DNA of 64,000 nucleotides, from the NCBI RefSeq assembly GCF_020005165.1, contig NZ_JAHCLT010000001.1, forward strand, positions 930,001 to 994,000, read 5' to 3'. Positions 54,525 through 62,729 of this stretch are shown piece after piece. The notes beneath the pieces were generated by a model. It made no database searches. It was not told the DNA's origin and saw only the letters and a list, made by a program, of their open reading frames with translations. Origin of the DNA: Kangiella taiwanensis. GTDB lineage: Bacteria > Pseudomonadota > Gammaproteobacteria > Enterobacterales > Kangiellaceae. Position numbers and translations under genes: made by a program. Numbering within the stretch: the stretch's first letter is position 1; every line of letters starts with the position of its first letter.

Positions 54525-54651
54525 AAAGTAAGAGTGTCAGGCTGTTCTGTCATACGAAAATCATCGTTTCAGAACTGCTCAAACTATACCAATAACATTG
54601 CCGTTACTAAAAATGATACCGGCGGTGAGACCAAGTGACTTGAGTGACAGT

Positions 54652-55788
54652 ATGAAATCTAGTAACCGGTTCAAAACAGCTGCTGCATTAGTGTTAATGT
54701 CGATATCGGGCGTTACCTTTGCTCAAGAGCAAGTTACTCAAGTGAATCATTCGGCAACTGATTGGACTCCGTACTCCTTTGACGCAGATACATCTTACGC
54801 TGTTCCACTATATTCTAATGAGTTTGATGTTGACTATTTAGACTCAGAAGCCTTATCAATAGGGCTTGAGGATGAGAATCAAGGATTCTGGAAGTTCTCG
54901 CTCGATCTTAAACAGCCACAAACGTCAATGTTTTCAGAAGAGCAGTACCAGCTGAATGCTTCCTACAGCCCTGAAAGCGGGGACTCCACTTTCTATATTA
55001 ATTATGGGAATCGTCGTGTTCCCGTATCAATCAAAGTAGATAATTTCCTCGACTATAACAAAGTCGGCCCAGAGGGTTCTGGCATGGCTTTGGGCTTTGA
55101 ACAAAATGTAAACGATAACTGGGCGGTAAGTATTAGTTATACTAAGTCAGAGCTAGAACAGTCAGGCGCTGACAACAGTGTTTTTAGCGTCGAGTCAGGG
55201 GCTCCTATTAACCAGCAATATTGGTTTGACCTAAATAAAGATGGTCTTCCAGAAGCCGTTAATCTATTTTCAGATTTAGGCATAGCACCAAGCTTTGATA
55301 AGGCGTCCGATGGGATTGAGATCCGTTTGACTCGCCAAGTGGGTGAGACGCTATCCGTAGGCAGTACCCTTTTTCAAAATAATAATTCATTTGATTGGGA
55401 GCCTTTTCAGCTGGAAGGCTTTGAGTCGATTGCTAGCGAACTGAAAGAAAGTGGTATTTCTCTTTTCAGCCAAATCGACTTTTCATCAGAATGGTCAATA
55501 GATACACAGCTTACACATAAAAGCTATCAACAGAAATCACCCCAAATCGTATCGCTAGTGAGTGAAGAATCAAGTCGTCTAGACTTTGATAGCACTACTT
55601 TAGATATCGGGGTTCAGTATCAAGGGCGTTGGCAGGATATGGGGTTAGTCATACGCATTGATTTAGTGAATTTGCTGGGTCAAGATAGCGCTTACAATAC
55701 TGTCAACGACTTCAATGAGAAGGGATTGATGCCTTATACTTTTGACTCGCCAAAGTATATCAAACTGAGCGGAAGCATTAATTTTTAA
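54652..55788 (+). CDS. Secreted or outer-membrane barrel-like protein, unknown
   Basis: 378 aa from the ATG at 54652, which opens a signal peptide (MKSSNRFKTAAALVLMSISGVTFAQ); upstream in-frame codons lack this logic. The body has alternating hydrophobic strands (NWAVSISYTKSE, LSVGSTLF, WSIDTQLTHKSYQQ) and a Ca-binding-like DLNKDG. The last 60 residues, with IRIDLVNLLG and YIKLSGSINF, resemble the terminal strands of TonB-dependent receptors, but there is no plug domain and the chain is far too short for one. I do not recognise a family. It has its own promoter and precedes the TonB operon by about 300 nt. Confidence 0.65.
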   Translation: MKSSNRFKTAAALVLMSISGVTFAQEQVTQVNHSATDWTPYSFDADTSYAVPLYSNEFDVDYLDSEALSIGLEDENQGFWKFSLDLKQPQTSMFSEEQYQLNASYSPESGDSTFYINYGNRRVPVSIKVDNFLDYNKVGPEGSGMALGFEQNVNDNWAVSISYTKSELEQSGADNSVFSVESGAPINQQYWFDLNKDGLPEAVNLFSDLGIAPSFDKASDGIEIRLTRQVGETLSVGSTLFQNNNSFDWEPFQLEGFESIASELKESGISLFSQIDFSSEWSIDTQLTHKSYQQKSPQIVSLVSEESSRLDFDSTTLDIGVQYQGRWQDMGLVIRIDLVNLLGQDSAYNTVNDFNEKGLMPYTFDSPKYIKLSGSINF

Positions 55789-55878
55789 TCACTTCTGCAA
55801 TGCTTTTTTAGAGTAAAGAACATCTTTGCATCGCCCTATAAATAAAAGTTATCTGAAAACATTTCTAAATGTAAATTA

Positions 55879-55906
55879 ACTGTAATGTTTTGTTGACCGT
55901 TACAGT
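55879..55906 (+). promoter_or_regulatory. Dyad overlapping the TonB-operon promoter
   Basis: ACTGTAA (55879-55885) and TTACAGT (55900-55906) form a perfect 7-bp dyad with a 14-nt gap, spanning the -35 box. It does not look like a Fur box. Candidate regulator site. Confidence 0.35.
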
Positions 55907-55922
55907 CCTTGTCCTTTATAGT
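55893..55922 (+). promoter_or_regulatory. Promoter of the DUF3450-ttpC-exbBD-tonB operon
   Basis: TTGACC (55893-55898), 18-nt spacer, TATAGT (55917-55922). It lies in the 301-nt stretch between the barrel-like gene and DUF3450; otherwise that stretch is AT-rich and holds no gene I can support. Confidence 0.6.
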
Positions 55923-56089
55923 TGATTTCTTTCACCAGAGAAACACCAATTGGTTAAAGTTTAAGTTTAAAGAGACTCTTTTAACAGTTCAGACCTTTAA
56001 TTCCTTGATTTTTGGTCTCGAACCTACTAAGTTTCTTTAGCATCGACTTTTTAATGAAACGATTTCTGAACAGAAATTTGGGTAAGTTT

Positions 56090-56866
56090 ATGAAAAAACA
56101 AGTACTTTTTAAGAAAACGGCTGTTGCCATTCTTGCCTCTGCTGTGATGGGCAGCACGATGGCTGCTGGCGAATTCAGTTCTTCTATGACTACTGAGAAA
56201 CGAATTGATAAAAAAGCAGCGAGCACACAAGTAACTGTAGATCGCCTAGCAGAGCAAACCACTGACTTGGCGCTAGAGTACAGAAATACTTTGCAACAAG
56301 TTGATAGCTTGCGTATCTATAACACTCAACTTGAGCGTCAAATTGCATCTCAGGAAAAACAAATTACTGAGAGCAGCCAAGAAATGGAAACGATTGATGA
56401 AACTGAGAAGGGTGTTCTTCCTTTAATGGACGAAATGATCAAAACCCTTGATGAGTTCGTACAGTTAGACATTCCATTCAATATTCAGCAGCGTCAAGAT
56501 CGTGTACAAAATTTGTACGCTTTGATGGACGATGCAAACGTTACGGTTTCTGAAAAATACCGTAAAATCTTAGAAGCTTACCAAATCGAAATGCAGTACG
56601 GTAACGCTGTATCTGCAAGCTCTGGTAACATCCAGAAAGATGGTGAAGACTTAAGCGTAGATTTCTTACGTGTTGGACGTTTGTCGTACGTATACTTATC
56701 TGTAGATGGTAAGAGTGGTGCTTATTGGGACAAAACATCAGGTCAGTGGGTTGATTTACCAGAAGAGTATTTAGACTCTGTAAATGAAGCAATCAACATG
56801 GCCAAAGGTGTCGCAACTCAAGAACTATTTAAAGTACCAGTCCCAGTTACGGAGGCAGCACAATGA
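56090..56866 (+). CDS. DUF3450 periplasmic coiled-coil protein of the TonB2 operon
   Basis: 258 aa from the ATG at 56090, which starts a signal peptide (MKKQVLFKKTAVAILASAVMGSTMAAG); an upstream frame extension is not plausible. Residues about 40-115 form a coiled coil (QTTDLALEYRNTLQQVDSL, QIASQEKQITESSQEMETID), followed by a conserved globular part with FVQLDIPF and GAYWDKTSGQW. This is DUF3450, the gene that regularly precedes ttpC in Vibrio/Shewanella-type TonB2 operons. It overlaps ttpC by 4 nt. The role is unknown; a periplasmic partner of TtpC is likely. Confidence 0.87.
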   Translation: MKKQVLFKKTAVAILASAVMGSTMAAGEFSSSMTTEKRIDKKAASTQVTVDRLAEQTTDLALEYRNTLQQVDSLRIYNTQLERQIASQEKQITESSQEMETIDETEKGVLPLMDEMIKTLDEFVQLDIPFNIQQRQDRVQNLYALMDDANVTVSEKYRKILEAYQIEMQYGNAVSASSGNIQKDGEDLSVDFLRVGRLSYVYLSVDGKSGAYWDKTSGQWVDLPEEYLDSVNEAINMAKGVATQELFKVPVPVTEAAQ

Positions 56867-58209
56867 GAAACGTTTTAGCATTATCACTAGCTGGCGTCCT
56901 AGCGTTCAGTGTTTCAGCAGTATCTAATGCCGCTGAAAGTTTGTCGCACGCTGACTTACTTAAAAAAGTAAGAGACAAAGAGCGTATCCAAGAACAGGTT
57001 AACAACCAGCGCGTTCAAACATTCCAACGTCAAAAAAATCAACAAGACCGCCTTTTGGCTGACGCTAAAGCACGTCTTGCTGAAGAAGAGGCGAAAAGTG
57101 AGCGTTTGAAAGCTGAGTTTGATGAAAACGAAAAGCAATTAACGCAAATTGCCGAAGACCTTCGTATTAAGCAAGGTAACTTAGGTGAGTTGTTCGGTGT
57201 TGTACGTCAAGCAGCTAACAGCTTGTCTGGCGATATTTCTTCATCACTGGTTAGTGCACAATACCCAGGTCGTGGTTCATTGCTTAATAAGCTAATCGAA
57301 GCAGAAGAGCTTCCTAAAATGGACGACCTTCGTGGTTTTTACGTATTGATGCTTCAAGAGCTTTCTGAGCAAGGCAACACAGCGAGCTTTGCTGCGGACG
57401 TTGTAAACGAAGCTGGTCGTACTGAAACTCAAACTGTTGAGCGTATCGGTACTTTCAACCTTCTATCAGGCAAAGATTACTTAATCTTTGAAAAAGGCCA
57501 GATCAAAACTTTACAAGTTCAGCCTTCTGCAGAAGTACGTAACTTAGCATCAGACTACGAGTCTGCGAACTCGGGTTATGCTGGTTTGTATATTGACCCT
57601 ACTAAGGGCGGTATTCTTCAGTTAGAAAAGTTAAAAATGAGCTTGCCAGATCGCCTTTGGAAATTTAAAGGCTTCGCTGGCTCGACTGTAATGATCCTGC
57701 TTGCGATTGGTATTTTAATCGCATTAGAGCGTCTATTCACTCTGTACATGGTTACTGGTCCTAAAGTTGCTTCGCAAAAGAAATCAAGCACTCCAGGTAA
57801 CAACCCTCTTGGTCGCGTAATGAAAGTTTACTTAGCGAACAAAGATGAAGATGTTGAAAACCTAGAGTTGAAACTAGATGAAGCCGTGTTGAAAGAAACA
57901 CCTAAGATTGAGCGTGGTATTAACCTGATCAAGGTAATTGCTGCACTTGGTCCGCTTCTAGGTCTATTAGGTACTGTTGTTGGTATGATTGAGGTATTCC
58001 AATCGATTACTCTACACGGTACAGGTGACCCACGTTTGATGGCTGATGGTATCTCACAAGCATTGGTAACTACTGTTTGGGGTCTATTAGCAGCAATTCC
58101 ATTAACCTTCTTGCACGCTGTTGTAGCTGGTAAAAGTAAAAGCATTATTCATGTCTTGGAAGAACAGAGCACGGGTTTAATGGCTCAACACGACGAGAAT
58201 AACGCATAG
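56863..58209 (+). CDS. ttpC: TtpC, ExbB-family protein with periplasmic coiled coil
   Basis: 448 aa. Signal peptide (1-23), a coiled-coil periplasmic region (about 30-110, rich in K/E/Q), a middle domain with SSSLVSAQYPGRG, then TM helices and a MotA/TolQ/ExbB proton-channel domain (about 265-440; GLLGTVVGMIEVFQS, GISQALVTTVWGL). This fusion-like layout is that of the TonB2-complex transport protein TtpC. It should work with ExbB, ExbD and TonB to couple the proton gradient to outer-membrane uptake. Overlaps DUF3450 by 4 nt and lies 10 nt before exbB. Confidence 0.9.
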   Translation: MRNVLALSLAGVLAFSVSAVSNAAESLSHADLLKKVRDKERIQEQVNNQRVQTFQRQKNQQDRLLADAKARLAEEEAKSERLKAEFDENEKQLTQIAEDLRIKQGNLGELFGVVRQAANSLSGDISSSLVSAQYPGRGSLLNKLIEAEELPKMDDLRGFYVLMLQELSEQGNTASFAADVVNEAGRTETQTVERIGTFNLLSGKDYLIFEKGQIKTLQVQPSAEVRNLASDYESANSGYAGLYIDPTKGGILQLEKLKMSLPDRLWKFKGFAGSTVMILLAIGILIALERLFTLYMVTGPKVASQKKSSTPGNNPLGRVMKVYLANKDEDVENLELKLDEAVLKETPKIERGINLIKVIAALGPLLGLLGTVVGMIEVFQSITLHGTGDPRLMADGISQALVTTVWGLLAAIPLTFLHAVVAGKSKSIIHVLEEQSTGLMAQHDENNA

Positions 58210-58219
58210 GAATTTCCTT

Positions 58220-58732
58220 ATGGAATTAATCTATACGATATTAGAGTTTATCGGTAAAGGCGGATGGGTCCTATGGTGGATAGGACTCGTTCTCTTCCTG
58301 ATGTGGACATTTTTAATTGAACGTTATTGGTACATTTATGGTCAATATCCTAAAGAGGCACGTTCAATTATTGCACGTTGGAACGCGAGAGAAGACCAAA
58401 CATCATGGAGAGCGAAGCAAATTCGTGATGCTTGGATCTCAATAGCTAGAGAAGCTTTGAACCAAAGAATGTTGTTAATTAAAACATTGATTGCAATCTG
58501 TCCGTTACTAGGCCTACTAGGCACAGTGACTGGTATGATCGATGTATTTGATGGTATGTCTGGTCAGGGTTCGGGTAGTGCTCGCCAAATGGCGGGTGGT
58601 ATCTTCAAAGCTACAATTCCAACGATGGCGGGAATGGTTGCTGCATTATCTGGTATTTTCTTCAGTAGCCGTTTAGAGCAAACGTCTTACATGAAGAGTC
58701 ACCAGTTGGCCGATAACCTTTCACACCATTAA
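58220..58732 (+). CDS. exbB: ExbB proton-channel subunit of the TonB2 system
   Basis: 170 aa with three TM helices: WVLWWIGLVLFLMWTFLIER (about 15-34), LLIKTLIAICPLLGLLGTV (about 83-100) and AGGIFKATIPTMAGMVAALSG (about 126-150). The GLLGTVTGMIDVF motif is standard for the TolQ/ExbB family. It is shorter than TonB1-type ExbB (about 240) and matches the ExbB2 class. Second channel-type subunit after TtpC in this operon. Confidence 0.93.
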   Translation: MELIYTILEFIGKGGWVLWWIGLVLFLMWTFLIERYWYIYGQYPKEARSIIARWNAREDQTSWRAKQIRDAWISIAREALNQRMLLIKTLIAICPLLGLLGTVTGMIDVFDGMSGQGSGSARQMAGGIFKATIPTMAGMVAALSGIFFSSRLEQTSYMKSHQLADNLSHH

Positions 58733-58750
58733 TTATTGGGTGAAAACTAG

Positions 58751-59152
58751 ATGGCGATTCAAGACAAAAGAAAACAAGAAGATGTAGAGATTGATATGAC
58801 TCCGATGCTCGACATCGTATTCATCATGTTGATTTTCTTCATCGTAACAACGGTTTTTGTGAAACAAGCGGGCGTTGATGTTGTCAAACCATTAGCGCAG
58901 ACGGCTGAAGAGCGTAAAAATGCGTATATTTTTGTCGCAATTGATGAAAAAAATACGATTACTATTGATAAAACGACTGTTCAGCCAGCTGAAGTTAAGG
59001 CAAAAATCCAATCATTGCGCACTGAGAACCTGGAAGGCGAGGTCGTCATCCAGGCAGACCAAAAGGCAAAAGCCGGACTTGTGTTACAGGTCATCGATTT
59101 TGCAAAAAGTTCTGGCGCTAAAGTCTCAGTGGCTACAGACAAGGTACAGTAA
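58751..59152 (+). CDS. exbD: ExbD subunit of the TonB2 system
   Basis: 133 aa, single N-terminal TM helix carrying the essential Asp (DMTPMLDIVFIMLIFFIV: D25 within the helix start), then a periplasmic domain with VQPAEVKAKIQSL and VVIQADQKAKAGLVLQVID. The length and motif equal ExbD2 proteins. It lies 18 nt after exbB and 3 nt before tonB. Confidence 0.93.
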   Translation: MAIQDKRKQEDVEIDMTPMLDIVFIMLIFFIVTTVFVKQAGVDVVKPLAQTAEERKNAYIFVAIDEKNTITIDKTTVQPAEVKAKIQSLRTENLEGEVVIQADQKAKAGLVLQVIDFAKSSGAKVSVATDKVQ

Positions 59153-59155
59153 GCT

Positions 59156-59788
59156 ATGTTGAGAGTTTTATTAAGTGCACTGTTCGCCTTTGGTATTGTG
59201 GTTGGGCTATTTCTTTTAATGAATTTCTTAATTTCGTCCCAAGATACGAAAAAAGAAGTTGAAAACATTAAAGTCGAAGTAGCTTTTGTTGAGGAAGACA
59301 AGCAGGTGCAACGCAAAGAGCGTCGACCACCTAAAAAGCCACCACCACCAAAAGAACCACCACCGCCACAGCAACAAGTGCAGCAAAAGCAGCAAAAAGT
59401 TGTAACGGCTTTGGTCGACATCAAGATCGATAATATTGATGCGTCGATGGATGGAACTGGTATTTACATCGGTGGTTTAGGACAAGGCCAAACTGACTTT
59501 TCTGGCATGGGCGATGGTGAAGCTATTCCAGTGTATCAACCACAAGCTCAATACCCGGTTCAAGCTCAGCTGAAGGGTATTCAAGGCTATGTACTGTTCA
59601 CAATGGACATCGGGCCTGACGGCACTCCTTCAAATATCTCTGTAGAAGATGAAAGTCCTCGAGGAGTCTTTAGAAGAAATGCTATGCGCGCTATCCGTAA
59701 GTGGAAGTTTAAGCCGAGAATTGTAAATGGTCAGCCCATTCCACAGCGTAACATGCGTTACAAAATGGAATTCCAGCTAGATGAGTAA
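59156..59788 (+). CDS. tonB: TonB2 energy-transducing protein
   Basis: 210 aa. An N-terminal TM anchor (LLSALFAFGIVVGLFLLMNFL) is followed by a basic and Pro-rich stretch (RRPPKKPPPPKEPPPP), a QQ-rich linker and a C-terminal TonB domain (about 125-210: YQPQAQYPVQAQLKGIQGYV, RAIRKWKFKP). Like other TonB2 proteins it is shorter than TonB1 in the periplasmic spacer. It spans the periplasm to TonB-dependent receptors. The TPR gene starts 8 nt before its end (59781) if the early ATG is used. Confidence 0.92.
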   Translation: MLRVLLSALFAFGIVVGLFLLMNFLISSQDTKKEVENIKVEVAFVEEDKQVQRKERRPPKKPPPPKEPPPPQQQVQQKQQKVVTALVDIKIDNIDASMDGTGIYIGGLGQGQTDFSGMGDGEAIPVYQPQAQYPVQAQLKGIQGYVLFTMDIGPDGTPSNISVEDESPRGVFRRNAMRAIRKWKFKPRIVNGQPIPQRNMRYKMEFQLDE

Positions 59789-59804
59789 TAACAGTGTGGT
59801 GAGT

Positions 59805-61142
59805 ATGAAAAAATTATCATTAGTATTTGGAGCGGCTGGTTTATTATTTGCGGGTAGCGCTATGGCGTTACCTCAAACAAAATATACTAGCTCTTGTAAG
59901 CCATTAGCTCCTACAGAAGGTAAGTACGAAGAAGGTAAGGGCGTAGGCACTATTTCTTCTGAGTCAGCTTTCAAAAAAATTACCGCTGGTAACGAAGCAT
60001 ATGCTGACGGTAAATACAATGAGTCTATCACTATATTAAAAGACTTAATTGCTAACTCTAGCGACAAAGTTGCCGTAGGCCGTGCGCATCAACTTTTGGG
60101 TGTTAATTATCAAGCTACAGAGAACTATAGAGCTGCGCGAAGTTCTTTCTTAAAAGCCATCGAAAGTGGTTTTCTAAGACAGCAAGATATTGTTCAAATG
60201 CGTCGAATTATTGCCCAAACGTACTCGATTGAAGAGAACTTTTCTGAAGCAATCAACTGGATGGATAAGTACTTTCAAGACGTCATTAAGCCACCGGCAA
60301 ATGCCTACGCTTCATACGCGAGCTTAAAGTACAACAGTGGTGATTACAGAGGTTCAATTTGCCCTGCATATATAGCGTTGCAGATGAACTCAAGTTCAAA
60401 AAAACCGTTATATAGCATGATGTTTGGTGCCCATATTAAGCTTAATGATAATGCTGGAGCAGAGGTCATTGGTGAAGAAATGGTTGAGCTTTATCCTGCT
60501 GAAAAGTCGGTCTATAACAACTTGTTCGCAGTTTACAGCCGTCGCGGTAAGCAAGCGGATATGTTGGCTCTAGCTGAACTAGCGCGTATGAATGGCATCT
60601 GGACAAGCGAAACGAACTACAAACAGCTGTCTGCACTTTTTGCAAACAATAAAACGCCACGCCTTGCTGCTGAGCGTTTACAAGAAGGCATTGAAAAAGG
60701 TGTAGTGGAGTCTAATGAAGATAATTGGAAGCGTGTAGCTGACAACTTCTTCTATGCGAAAGATTTAGAAAATGCTGTAAAAGCGTACGACAAAGCATCA
60801 TCTTTCACCTCGTCAGGTAAATACGACTATAAGGTCGCTATCATGTACCAAGATCGAGATGATTACGAAAATGCGGTGAAAAAGTACCAATCTGCGATTC
60901 GCAAAGGTAATTTACGTGATGGTGATTTGGGTTATGCGTATATGAACCTTGGTGTTTCACAGTTCCGTTTAGGTCGTGAGACCGCGGCTGTAGAAACAAT
61001 GAAACAAGCTGCAAAGTTCCCAAAGGTCGCACGAAATGCAAATGCATACATTAAATACATAAGCGATCTTAAGAAAATGAAAGAGTCAATTGCAGCTATG
61101 GAATTGCAAGACGATTCACCATCTCCAGATGGTGGCGAATAA
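59805..61142 (+). CDS. TPR-repeat periplasmic protein of the TonB2 operon
   Basis: 445 aa from the ATG at 59805, preferred because it opens a signal peptide (MKKLSLVFGAAGLLFAGSAMA); an ATG at 59781 overlapping tonB is possible. TPR-like units fill much of the chain: GNEAYADGKYNESITILKDL, AHQLLGVNYQATENYRAARS, ASLKYNSGDYRGSI, VAIMYQDRDDYENAVKKY and AYMNLGVSQFRLGRETAAVE. TPR genes end TonB2 operons in Vibrio and Shewanella. It is probably a scaffold in the periplasm. A strong terminator follows. Confidence 0.88.
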   Translation: MKKLSLVFGAAGLLFAGSAMALPQTKYTSSCKPLAPTEGKYEEGKGVGTISSESAFKKITAGNEAYADGKYNESITILKDLIANSSDKVAVGRAHQLLGVNYQATENYRAARSSFLKAIESGFLRQQDIVQMRRIIAQTYSIEENFSEAINWMDKYFQDVIKPPANAYASYASLKYNSGDYRGSICPAYIALQMNSSSKKPLYSMMFGAHIKLNDNAGAEVIGEEMVELYPAEKSVYNNLFAVYSRRGKQADMLALAELARMNGIWTSETNYKQLSALFANNKTPRLAAERLQEGIEKGVVESNEDNWKRVADNFFYAKDLENAVKAYDKASSFTSSGKYDYKVAIMYQDRDDYENAVKKYQSAIRKGNLRDGDLGYAYMNLGVSQFRLGRETAAVETMKQAAKFPKVARNANAYIKYISDLKKMKESIAAMELQDDSPSPDGGE

Positions 61143-61164
61143 TAAGAAATTTATCTTATTAATT

Positions 61165-61195
61165 AAAAGCACTACGCATGTAGTGCTTTTTTTTT
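61165..61195 (+). terminator. TonB2-operon terminator
   Basis: Arms 61165-61175 and 61180-61190 pair over 11 bp with a 4-nt loop and a long T-run. Confidence 0.92.
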
Positions 61196-61301
61196 GCCTA
61201 TAGGGCTCTTTGGCAACTAACCATTAATAATTTATTACGTTTATTAATATTTTGGCTGACGGTATTGATCTATACTTAATTGTTAATGTTTCGGGGTTAG
61301 T

Positions 61302-62729
61302 ATGGATTGGTTAAATAAAATAGCAAAAAAATCTAGTGATATTGTCGATCGGAGTTTAGATCGCAATGTTCGGGTTGCAGTTACTGGCTTAAGCCACTCG
61401 GGCAAAACTGCGTTTATTACTTCTTTTATCAATCAATTACTGCATGCTCCATTAACATCGCAATTAACTTTTTTTCAAGCGGACTCTGAAAACCGATTAA
61501 GAGGCAGTAAGCTTTCTCAGCATAATGAATTGCACATCCCTGGCTTTGATTACTCTGGTGCTATTAAGCGCCTAACTAACGAGACCGCTAAATGGCCTTT
61601 ATCGACCAATGGTGTGTCTCAGGCCCAACTCAAGTGCCGATTCAATGTAAAACACTCTTGGTTAAAGAAAATTCAGGCTCAGAGTACGGTTACCATTGAT
61701 ATTGTTGATTACCCTGGAGAGTGGTTACTTGACCTGCCACTTCTCCATATGAGCTTTAAGGATTGGTCTAAAGCTTGTAGGGACTATCTCAAAAGCGAGC
61801 GACGACAAGAGTATACTCAAAAGATTGCGTCAACAATCTCAAATCAAAACTATCAATCTCAGCATCAAGATGAAGTAGAACTGTCTGAGTCAGTTGCTCG
61901 ATTATCTACTGAGTATAAAGCAGCGTTACTAGACTACCGAGCTGATTATAATGATTATGGCCTAGCTTTACCTGGGCGATTTATCATGCCAGGTGAGCTT
62001 AAGGGTGCGCCGACGCTTGATTTTTTTCCTGTGCTTAATGACGATGTTTTGTCGCTGGACTGGGAGCAGTTCGAAGAAAATTCTTTGCTGAGAACATTAG
62101 AAAAACGCTTTGATTATTATAAAGATAATGTGATTAAACCTTTTTTCAATGAGTATTTTTCAAGAGTCGATCGTCAAATTGTTCTAATTGATACATGCAC
62201 AGTTTTGGAATCAGGCTATGAAGCCTACCAAGATTTAAAGCTTACGATAGAAAAGTTGTTAGAAGGGTTTAGTTATGGTCGCGCGCACTGGTTGAAACGT
62301 CTTTTTGCACCATCGATTGATAAACTAATGATAGCCAGTACGAAAGCGGATTTGGTGCCTCCGGATCAGCATGCTGCGCTTGAGTCATTTATGCAAAAGA
62401 TGGTTGCCCAAGCAAAAAACAATGTGGGCTATGAAGGAGTGGAAGTTGAAACTATGGCAATAAGCGCCATAGCGACTTCTGAAGCGGTAGCGACAGAGCA
62501 TGCGGGCAAGAAACTACTATGCGTAAAGGGAAAAGAAGAGCGGACAGGAGAGTCTGTGCTCCACTATCCAGGCATTGTGCCTGACAAACCATTATCACGT
62601 CAGCACTGGGACGAATTAGAGATTGATTTTTCAGCTTTTGCACTGCCAAACCTAACGCCTGATGAACCATTGCCACAGATACGAATGGATAAGGTTATTC
62701 AGTTTTTGCTCGGAGATAAATTTTTATGA
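61302..62729 (+). CDS. ycjX: YcjX family P-loop protein (DUF463)
   Basis: 475 aa. P-loop VTGLSHSGKTAFI (GLSHSGKT near 29-36) and a DIVDYPGEWLLDL switch-like motif with a conserved YPGEW mark YcjX, a GTPase-like ATP/GTP-binding protein. A further IDTCTVLESGYE and STKADLV (a TKxD-like base-specificity motif) are seen. In E. coli ycjX and ycjF are the tail of the phage-shock (psp) regulon; here pspABC is absent from the neighbourhood and I find no sigma54 -24/-12 element. Its stop overlaps the next start by 4 nt. Confidence 0.92.
   Translation: MDWLNKIAKKSSDIVDRSLDRNVRVAVTGLSHSGKTAFITSFINQLLHAPLTSQLTFFQADSENRLRGSKLSQHNELHIPGFDYSGAIKRLTNETAKWPLSTNGVSQAQLKCRFNVKHSWLKKIQAQSTVTIDIVDYPGEWLLDLPLLHMSFKDWSKACRDYLKSERRQEYTQKIASTISNQNYQSQHQDEVELSESVARLSTEYKAALLDYRADYNDYGLALPGRFIMPGELKGAPTLDFFPVLNDDVLSLDWEQFEENSLLRTLEKRFDYYKDNVIKPFFNEYFSRVDRQIVLIDTCTVLESGYEAYQDLKLTIEKLLEGFSYGRAHWLKRLFAPSIDKLMIASTKADLVPPDQHAALESFMQKMVAQAKNNVGYEGVEVETMAISAIATSEAVATEHAGKKLLCVKGKEERTGESVLHYPGIVPDKPLSRQHWDELEIDFSAFALPNLTPDEPLPQIRMDKVIQFLLGDKFL

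Noticed and set aside
61240-61300. Possible sigma54 site (TTGGCTGACGGTATTGA) before ycjX
   Set aside because: The distance between the GG and the expected GC is wrong by one base and the second box is TTGA, not TTGC.
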